Assembly: GCA_022578605.1 (NCBI GenBank)
Contig: MU394100.1
Span: 246,956-310,955 of the forward strand
DNA: 64,000 nt
Reading direction: 5' to 3'
DNA from: Camillea tinctor
Taxonomy: Eukaryota > Ascomycota > Sordariomycetes > Xylariales > Xylariaceae
Shown one piece after another: positions 56,566 to 64,000 of this stretch. The position numbers and the translations under genes are program-made. The notes under the pieces were generated by a model. It had not been told where the DNA came from and ran no database searches. It worked only from the letters and a program-made list of their open reading frames with translations. Position 1 is the stretch's first letter. Each line of letters opens with the position of its first letter.

Positions 56566-57423
56566 CTAAGCCGCCGGGGCTGGTGTTGCTTCCGTGGGGG
56601 GCACGGTGATCGTCGTAGTCGTGGTCCCGGGCACTTCGGCGGCTGGTGCTTCAGCAGCCGGGGCTTCTGCCACTGGGGTTTCTGCTGCTGGAGCTTCTGC
56701 TGCGGGTGGTGCGGCTGGGGGAGCTGCTGCCTCTGCGGGAGCCGGGACGAACGCAGCAACCTCTAGAGGTATCGACGCAACGGTACCGCCAACGACTGTT
56801 GTTCCATCTGCGCTTTGACCAGATGCGGCAGCTAGATTGGCGTAGTCCAGGATTTGTTGGTCGTTTGTGCTGTACGTTTATTAGCTTCAAAGACTAGAAA
56901 GTGAGGATTATGAGATTCTCTTACGGGTTCACAATCATCACTTGACCCTCCTGGCAGTGAGGCCCGGTGGCACAGTAGAGGAACATAGTATCCGCCGAGG
57001 TCACTGGCATGTTGAAAGTTCCTACTGTAGTCTGGCCATCCTCGAATGGAATATGGCCGCTATGTATGGCCGTGGCAACAGTCGCCTGGAGAGGTTGGCA
57101 TGGCGATTCCGCCGCACTCTGGGTGACGGTGTGGTTTCCATTGCTGAACTGGAACTGTATAATATCGCCCACAGCCGCTGTTACTACATTCGGAACGAAC
57201 ACGTCCTGCGCTCCGCCGACCACTACCGGTATAATTCTATTCGCAGTCGCCGACACCTCTTGTCTCACTTTGAGTTGTATTAGCATTGAGATAATATATC
57301 TCTTATTAGAAAGAGACACTACTTACCGACGAACTTTGAAGGTCCTGCCTGCCTACCAGCTCTGAGTGATGGTCGCGCCGTAACGCCCACGGCGAGGAGG
57401 AGTAAGCTAAAGAGAGATGGCAT
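56566..57423 (-). CDS. Secreted cupredoxin-fold protein with Ala/Pro/Glu-rich tail
   Basis: Three exons (57423-57327, 57267-56925, 56869-56566), introns 59 and 55 bp, 247 aa. The signal peptide MPSLFSLLLLAVGVTA is followed by a cupredoxin domain (about residues 45-147). Candidate copper ligands are His78 (SNGNHTVTQS), Cys131 and His136 (YCATGPHCQEGQV). The axial position, four residues after His136, is Gln141 instead of the usual Met, as in stellacyanin-type proteins. Cys89 and Cys137 could form the conserved disulfide. The tail (about 190-247) repeats AAEAPAAE-type units and then Thr-rich sequence, as in O-glycosylated wall proteins; I see no clear GPI signal. It belongs with fungal 'extracellular serine-rich' cupredoxins; redox role unproven. 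Confidence 0.88.
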
Positions 57424-59507
57424 CTTTGCTTCGGGAAAAAGAGATATCTCTAATTGTTGTGATGTAAAGAGTGACTAGAGGACAAGCAGCCACAGGCAAC
57501 TTTGTCAAATTACTAGAAGTAAATAACTAATACCGAAAAGAAAATACCGTTCAACGGCAACTACGCTCACTCTGCGGCGCACGAAAAAGACAGGAAGTGT
57601 AACGAATAGACTAGAAAAAAAAGAATTTAAGCTTGAAAGCCAAATCGGTGGGCTGCAAGATAGCATATATGCAAAGACTTCATCCCAGGATCAGGTCCCA
57701 GACGCGTACATTATCATTACTCTATCTTAGGTGCGGCAGTCCAGCCTCGACAAGCTTTCTCATGTCTCCTGAAAAGGATAGAAAGGGTGTCCATCCGTTC
57801 TTGGGACTCCACATGAATCATGATATCGTAATGAGTAATACGAAAGCATTGAGATATCTATTGCCTACCTACTCCCATCAAGGCTGCGCTTTAAGACTTA
57901 GCGACTCCGAGCAGGATGTATTATCGCCCGTGTATATCCATTCAGCGCACCCGTATGCCCGTATATGGAAAGGCGAGGCTTGGAGGTGGTCCTACTTTTC
58001 GAAGTCTGAGGCTCTTGGCTTCAGCCTTGGCACCTCCTGGTCCATCATGCGGGTTGCTTGTGTAGATCCTCGTGATCGCTTGGAGATCAGTAAATCCGCT
58101 AGGTATTTGTAAGGTTGCGCTAGATAGTGCGATAGGTTAGATATGTTCTTCTAGACCATAAACCCCGAGCCCGAAGAAAAGAAATACCGCCGAGCCGAGC
58201 TGTCGTAATCCCTCGTTTTGAACATCAAACGGTGTTTGAGGTGATCGCGGGTTGTGGGGGTGGTCGGTCGATACAAGGGTCTAGAGGTTCCAGGGGGGAG
58301 GAAAGGAGGCTCAGGGGAGGGGGCCGCTATAGCGTCAGTGTGGTCGGTCCAAGCCGAATTGTGGAACTTATACACGAGATGCACCGTCTCGAATCACCTT
58401 CAGATCTGTCATCTGAAGCAACCCAATATCCCCGAAGGTGTGCTCGGCGGCTTTGATGCCCACATGCAAAGGCATCAACTTACAGCCCCCGGCTATGGTG
58501 TCTGTGTTTCAATGATCTCAATACAGACATCGTTTTTCAACATCGACATATCACGCAATTCTTTTCTTACTTTTAGGCCAGATGAGTAAATTTATTACCT
58601 GGGCCATCCCGACCGAGTCTGAAAATCCAGAGCTACATACAATTTACCTTGGTGTTTATAAGTGGATATGTTTTAGCGATTGCCTCTGATCCATACGTCA
58701 CTTATACACAGCCCGAATTACCGTGTTCCTTATTATTTACATTTATTAAAATATCATCGTCCCTAGTTAGCTCCCAAGTAGCTAGGGAAATGCAACCCCA
58801 ACATGTTTCTTTATTAGGTGCCTAGGCATCCTTTTATATCGGGGTTGACTCTAGGGCTCAAATCGAAACCAACACTACTTAGCTTCTTGAAAGTTGACAC
58901 ATTCATTGCTGCAAGAATTCTTGTAAAGGGAAACTCCTTATGCTTGGAGTCCCGTCTGTTGATAACACAATCTAACTTATTAGGTAGGTATGGAAACCCT
59001 AGGTATATTACTGACAGTAGAAGCTCTCCGTTCCGGATCGGTGGTGTAAATCGGGACGTAATGACATTGTGCCCGGCGCCTTGGACCAGTGGTGATCGGC
59101 AAAACAATACCCACTCCGATCTCCGATCTTCGGATGGCCATCACCGTCGCTTCATTTGAATGGTTCGACGCCAGCAAAGTATCGGTCCATATTTGTCGAC
59201 TAGAACATGGAAACGTGTAAACGAAAGAACAACAAAAGGACATCATTAGCAGTGAATCGCGAGAAAGGACGCTTATGACATGTTGTAATTAGTCGATGTC
59301 CTATTGAACCATTGGTCGCATGTAGTGTTACCAAAAGGGGATCGGAGCTTGAACCAAACTAATGTCTTAGTCGGTGAACTTATACTTGAATCTACGAATA
59401 ACTTCTATGTTCTCCTGTAATAGTACAACTCAACAAAGTTACCCCTTGATTTTTTAAATCTTTACAATCCTCCTACTACACTTCTCCTATAATTCGAGGC
59501 AGCTAAC
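57424..59507. other. Divergent intergenic region
   Basis: 2.1 kb between the cupredoxin (-) and D-amino-acid oxidase (+). One 147-codon ATG frame (57669-58112) is listed separately. Otherwise no gene or repeat is evident. Confidence 0.5.
57669..58112 (+). CDS. Orphan reading frame, doubtful gene
   Basis: 147 codons from an ATG (MQRLHPRIRSQ), no recognised domain, no signal peptide, mixed composition. It lies upstream of and in the same direction as the oxidase gene, but 1.4 kb away. Probably chance. Confidence 0.18.
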   Translation: MQRLHPRIRSQTRTLSLLYLRCGSPASTSFLMSPEKDRKGVHPFLGLHMNHDIVMSNTKALRYLLPTYSHQGCALRLSDSEQDVLSPVYIHSAHPYARIWKGEAWRWSYFSKSEALGFSLGTSWSIMRVACVDPRDRLEISKSARYL

Positions 59508-60698
59508 ATGCCACACGTTGTAGTAGTAGGGTACATGTCTCCCCCCTTGACCCCTCCACACTCACCGCTAACACCCTCCCCAGCGCCGGAGTCATCGGCC
59601 TTAGCGCCGCCCTCCGCATCCAAGCCGAAGGCCACGCCGTAACGATCGTAGCGCGGGACTTCCCCAGCGGCTTCGAGACCATCGACCCGGTCACGCAGAT
59701 CAACTTCACGTCGCCCTGGGGCGGGGCCCACAACCGCCTAGTGCCGCCGACCAACGCAACCGAGGTCCGCGAGCACGCCATGTCGCTGACCACGTTCGCG
59801 CACATGCGCGCCACCGCCGCTGCGAGCCCCGAGGCCGGCATCACCTTCATGAAGGGCATCGAGTACCTCGAGGCGCCAGGCCCTGCGTACCGCGCCCTGA
59901 CGGATGAGAACGCCGCCCACGATTTGGGCATGGAGGGGTTCCGGATGCTGCGCAGGGAGGAGATGCCCGAGGGCGTCACGTTTGGCTGTGAATATGACAC
60001 ATGGTGCGTGAATCCTATGGTATACTGCGGGTTCATGCTCCGCCGCTTCGTGTTCCAGGGGGGTCGGATCGTGAAGAAGGAGCTGCGCGACCCGGTCGAG
60101 GTGTGGGATATGGAGGGGCTGCAAGCGTCGGTGGATGTCCTGGTCAACGCGTCCGGGAACGGATTCGGAGATCCGGATGTGTTTATCACGAGAGGTTCGT
60201 AGCTTCTTTCACGCTTTTTGATCTCAGGAGATCCATTACGATTAGCTAACGATCCGTGAAGGGCAAACCTGTCTGGTCGCAAACTTATGTCCTGCGACCG
60301 TTACGCGGCAGAACGCAGATGGCTCCTGGACATTCTGCGTGCCACGGAACTTCGAAGGGGGTACTATCATTGGAGGCACGAAGGAGCCCGACAACTGGGA
60401 TCCCAACCCGTCACTCGAAGTGCGCGAGAAGCTACTGCGGAATTTCGCGGCTACATACCCACAGATCCTAGGCAAGGATGGAAAATTCACCGTCATCAGG
60501 GACATCGTGGGTAGACGCCCGACAAGGAGGGGAGGTATGCGATTGGAAAAGGAGATAGTTTCGGGAAACAAGTGTATTGTCCATGCTTATGGGTTAGGAG
60601 GACGAGGTTATGAACTGAGTTGGGGTGTCGCAGATGGAGTAGCTGATTTGTTGAAGGCACATTTGGGTTCGGGTTCTTCAGTAACTTCTAAGTTATGA
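59508..60698 (+). CDS. D-amino-acid oxidase, peroxisomal
   Basis: FAD flavoenzyme that oxidatively deaminates D-amino acids to 2-oxo acids, ammonia and H2O2. Three exons (59508-59530, 59584-60194, 60262-60698), introns 53 and 67 bp, 356 aa. The 23-nt first exon is needed to complete the FAD-binding motif VVVVGAGVIGLS at residues 4-15. Further signatures: NFTSPWGGAHNR (flavin contact region), the arginine-rich substrate segment VGRRPTRRGGMRLE, and the C-terminal HAYGLGGRGYELSWG FAD loop. The protein ends in SKL, a peroxisomal targeting signal, which suits the H2O2 product. D-aspartate oxidase is an alternative specificity that cannot be excluded. Length normal (about 340-370). Confidence 0.95.
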
Positions 60699-61033
60699 AC
60701 ATTCAATAAGTCTCTTTGCTAGGTCTCCGTCATAGAAACATAGCATTCTGTTCATGACATTGTAAATAGCTTTTATCTCATAGTTGGATTCAATACTAAT
60801 GTTTACTGCACACCTATCAAATACATACGAGAGTACTGGAAGAATTAGTTAAGAATTATGCGATATTAGACAGGGAGATATGGTACTATCTGTTGAACTA
60901 CCTAAGTAAGTACGTAAACAGAAGTAGGTAGATAAAAGATATTGTAGTTCTACTTGAAGATAGGAACAAGTACCCCTATCTTTTTATTTATGTCTACCCC
61001 ATAGATGAAAAAAGCCCTTTGCGGATTAAACTT
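60699..61033. other. Short convergent spacer
   Basis: 335 bp, AT-rich, nothing recognised. Confidence 0.6.
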
Positions 61034-61681
61034 TCAAACCACGTGAATGCTTCTATCGAATTTCATGCGACCATCTTTATTAATCCTCTCAAACTGTCCG
61101 TAAGGGGCATAAGAAGTTCCCTTGTCATCCTTATAGAAAAGGAGAGGCGCGATCTCAGCCTGCGGTAGCACGATTTCTTCACCACAATAACTTCCATCGC
61201 CGCAATCGGGACACAGCAGCCGATCACACTTTCCACTAATAGGTAGTAAGAGGCCCTGGGCAAACCCGTGGAAATCACCCTCACAACTACACAGAAACCG
61301 AAAGGGGAGCGTTGGGTTCGCCCGGGGCTGGCAGCCGCACTGGTAGTAATGTTTGACTGCTAGGCATGGTCCCGTAGCCATAGCCAGGGAATTCTTTTGA
61401 GGGGATTGTTCCAAGCAGCGATTACACTTGGGGCCTTTGCGCTCCACGTAGATTATATCTCCGGATCTTTCGCTACTGGGGTGAAGAAATTCGCGAGCTC
61501 TCTGCTTGAGTTTACCCATGAGCGAGGCATCTGTAGAACTCTCCAGAGAGTTGTAAAAGTTCTTCCCCCTGATATACCCCTGAGACAACTGAATCGAGCA
61601 GCCAGGTGCTGAGGAGCATACTTCAAAGGCCTGGACCTCGTAGTGCCCACATTGGAACTGACATAACTGGGCGCCACACAT
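61034..61681 (-). CDS. Cysteine-rich protein of unknown function
   Basis: 215 aa, intronless, ATG at 61681. About 16 cysteines and several histidines are arranged in CxxC-like pairs (CNRC, QCGC, CSC, CPDC, and an N-terminal CxxxxCxxxxCGH). This suggests one or more zinc-binding modules, although no canonical RING or zinc-finger spacing is complete. There is no signal peptide, so it is more likely intracellular than a secreted cysteine-knot. Similar hypothetical proteins occur singly in filamentous ascomycetes, but I cannot name a family. Neighbours give no clue. Confidence 0.65.
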   Translation of the reverse strand: MCGAQLCQFQCGHYEVQAFEVCSSAPGCSIQLSQGYIRGKNFYNSLESSTDASLMGKLKQRAREFLHPSSERSGDIIYVERKGPKCNRCLEQSPQKNSLAMATGPCLAVKHYYQCGCQPRANPTLPFRFLCSCEGDFHGFAQGLLLPISGKCDRLLCPDCGDGSYCGEEIVLPQAEIAPLLFYKDDKGTSYAPYGQFERINKDGRMKFDRSIHVV

Positions 61682-62279
61682 TTTAGGGGAATGATAGACT
61701 GTATTCTTTCATTCAATAGGTTATACAGTATCTCTTATAGGGTTCTATCGCTGAAAGGTGTCGAGCTCGTGGGGTATGACGGGGGAGATCTGCACAAATA
61801 ACTCGACGTCCGAGACTCAAAATTCTGGTCAAGTTTAAAACTTTAAAGCATACGAGGGATCCGTTGCAACGTTAAACATATGCGACTTTCTTCTCTTTAT
61901 CATATGTCTCTTTCACGAGTCTCGAAACGTTGATTCTTGGTTGTTTTAACGACGGCTGTGAAGCGTTGTTTATTCTTTTAATTACAAGAATTAGGACTTC
62001 ATGCAGAAAATCACGATTAACACGACTAGATAAGACAAAAGAGACTAGAATGAGGGAATTAAAAAGTCGAAAAGATATCTGAGCCTTGTGACCTCGAAAG
62101 TCACGTACCAGAGAGATCTAAAAATATGTACAAAGAAACCCTCCTGAACTGGATTGCTTACATGTCGACTTTATCCCTGCACCGCATCATCATCGGCACA
62201 TTGCCAGTTGGATGTGACACACCACTGCCGAAACCTTTGAGCGTGGAGTCCTCCTGAACGTTTCTACACCCCTTCAATA
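61682..62279. other. Intergenic, nothing recognised
   Basis: AT-rich spacer between the cysteine-rich gene and the 3' end of the P450 remnant. Confidence 0.6.
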
Positions 62280-63875
62280 TTTTGCAGTCAAACAAGCTTA
62301 TTAGAGCAGTTGTCAGTAATATCTGGCATTTTGCCAAGTGTGGTCCAGGACATTGTCTCGGCCCATCACAGTAGGGAATTCACCAGCCTTCGAGCTCCTT
62401 TGTTGAGAATGTTGGAGAGGTAGAATTGCGCGATTGTGTATTGTCGTCACACCCGCTTTTCGATGGATATTTGAGAAATCTTCCAATCCAGTATTCGTCC
62501 ATGGGATGCTCGTTGTTATAGCCAGAACTTCAGGCTTTGGAATCCATGTGTGCAACTGCTGTCGGCGTAACAATGACCTTGTGCCTTGGTATGACCCAAT
62601 CCTGAATGTTCATAACAACCCTATCTGATATTCTGATTATGTAAAAGTTTCTTCTGTGGCGTAGAGTCTCGGCATAGACTGCCTGAAAGATTGGGCAGTG
62701 AAATAGGTGGTCGATATCGAACTGGACGTAGCCGTCTGTCCGCCTAAGCACATAGGCATCAACCTCAGCCCTTATGCTAGGCAGACGATTCGGGTCTTGA
62801 TATAGATCAAAGATGGCTTAGGAGGCGGTAGCAATAGAATTTCTTACACTACGGAATAAAAGGTTAGTTGCGCGAACCCCCTATCTCAGGTTGTGATCAC
62901 CGCTACTTACGCCCACATTGCCCTAAGATCCTTAGATGCGATAGCAGCATAGTCAAAACTAACCAATCTCGATAAACATGACCTATTTCTCCTGAGGGAA
63001 CATGCTTCCCCCAGAACGGGTCATTGCCATCAGGGCCGATGATGAATTATCGTAGTAATTCCTTACGTGCTGCTGCCAAATTTGAACGGCGCCCAACACT
63101 CTCCTCCGGACTGCGGAGGCTTTTGGGGCAATAGACTAAGCAACACCTGTGATTGGCATCAGTTGCGTAACTGTAGTTCTATAGTTGCTTCTAGCAACAT
63201 ACCTTGAAGATAAATCTGTAAGTTGTGATCAAAATCCCAGTAGCCCTCAAGGAAGCTCGGGTTTAGGCCTAAGAGATAGGGGCCACAAAGGGCATTGAGT
63301 ATTGAAACGGTGGTTTTATTCTCGACAACCTTCATGAGGTCGGCATTATAATCCCAATCAGGGCCAGTGTGGCTGCACATATCATGCAATTGCTGTGTGA
63401 TGTTATCGGAGAACCTGTTCCAAAAGGGTAGCAGCCCTTTCTAGAAATCGAACCAAGGATTGGTGCACTCGGTAGTCGGTACAGTTACGGGCAGCCACAG
63501 TGCTGCCCATATGAGGTATGTAGGCACCGCCAGAACCGTCTTTGTCATCTAGACTCAATGCTTTGACTCGTACGCCGCAAACATACCCAAGAACGAATTT
63601 TACGAAGGGGATGGATGTGTAAATCCAAGAACCTTTGAAGAGAGCTTTGACAATCTCCGGCCCGCTGATAGCATAGAACTCATACATAAGAATCCTCGCT
63701 CGAATTGGGTGTGGGATCTGGAAAAGGTTGCTAGATAAAATATGTTAGTGAAGGCTGGAAGAAAATTTTGTTCATCAGTCACTGAACATACGATTTGCTT
63801 ACTTGGGATTTAGTACAAAGTCTTTGGCTTCCATAGATACATAATTGGAGGACTTTCCAATAGCAGGAATATGTA
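62280..63875 (-). pseudogene. Decayed cytochrome P450
   Basis: Minus-strand remnant recognisable from end to end, in the order expected. Recognisable segments are MYEFYAISGPEIVKALFKGSW (about 63687), PFWNRFSDNITQQLHD (about 63400), PDWDYNADLMK, LNALCGPYLLGLNP, AIFDLYQDP and FDIDHLFHCPIFQAVYAETL (containing the ExxR-region helix), then the heme-binding loop IPYCDGPRQCPG at about 62345-62380. Two introns remain spliceable (63202-63147 and 62910-62849). The gene is broken by four in-frame stops (63138-63136, 62820-62818, 62532-62530, 62382-62380) and frameshifts near 63435 and 63020. It resembles the CYP7B/8B-like fungal P450s by memory of pattern. It is not expected to make an enzyme. The 5' end runs up to a poly-G tract, so the start codon is uncertain. 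Confidence 0.85.
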
Positions 63876-63885
63876 GGGAAACGTT

Positions 63886-63930
63886 GGGGGGGGGGGGGGG
63901 GGGGGGGGCGGCGGGGGGGGGGGGGGGGGG
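63886..63930. repeat. Poly-G tract
   Basis: 45 bp of G interrupted by two C. Unusual for AT-leaning fungal DNA; possibly a sequencing or gap-closing artefact, or a true low-complexity tract. The last 70 bp of the window (63931-64000) hold no gene. Confidence 0.9.
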
Positions 63931-64000
63931 CACGCAAAAGGGACCGCGCCGGGTGAGAGACGAGTCAGGACACAGAGATTAGAGATAATAAGTTGTGGGA

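Noticed and set aside
1..64000. Secondary-metabolite cluster or novel defence system
   Set aside because: The reductase, the decayed P450 and the oxidase are far apart and unrelated, and no backbone synthase, transporter or defence module is present.

Overview
The window is nuclear DNA from a filamentous ascomycete, most likely a Sordariomycete. The evidence is the gene content (GPI3, DBP6, SEC18, DGK1, SPB4, UTP11, stomatin, plus families typical of Pezizomycotina such as DUF6604-like and DUF7025/AAA proteins), short introns of about 53-115 bp with GTAAGT-type donors and CTAAC/CTAAT branch sites, pyrimidine-rich promoters, and AT-rich intergenic stretches. I see no rRNA or tRNA gene, CRISPR array, virus or operon. 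The species cannot be named from the sequence.

Layout. 1-2 kb: no confident gene. 2-13.5 kb: GPI3 (-) and DBP6 (+) diverge from a repeat-bearing spacer, followed by SEC18 (-) and a GC-rich NAD(P)-dependent reductase (+). 14-20 kb: a possible tiny spliced gene, a six-cysteine secreted peptide (+), a DUF6604-like fragment (-) and CTP-dependent diacylglycerol kinase DGK1 (+). 20-26 kb: 6 kb without a recognisable gene. 26-33 kb: a three-exon KxDL-like protein (+), an RGG-box protein (-), a conserved unknown (+) and a LENG1-like spliceosomal protein with an 8-nt first exon (-). 33.7-41 kb: a DUF7025/AAA ATPase (+), SPB4 (+) and a stomatin/SPFH protein (-). 41-49 kb: an AT-rich, gene-poor stretch with a truncated NGG1/ADA3 first exon (-), homopolymer tracts, a two-exon 100-aa gene (+) and a 300-bp MITE. 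49.4-53 kb: UTP11 (+) and a 642-aa unknown (-). 56.5-61.7 kb: a secreted cupredoxin (-), a peroxisomal D-amino-acid oxidase (+) and a cysteine-rich unknown (-). 62.3-63.9 kb: a decayed cytochrome P450 (-) ending beside a poly-G tract.

How the genes fit together. Most are independent housekeeping genes: GPI-anchor synthesis, membrane fusion, lipid phosphorylation, splicing, transcription co-activation, and ribosome assembly. DBP6 and SPB4 act on the 60S subunit and UTP11 on the 18S pathway. There is no secondary-metabolite cluster. The parts that deserve a second look are the short or broken loci: the hidden two-exon gene at 48.06-48.44 kb, the ADA3 fragment, the P450 whose four in-frame stops all appear to fall at tryptophan positions, the TA-flanked MITE, and the cupredoxin with glutamine in the axial copper-ligand position.
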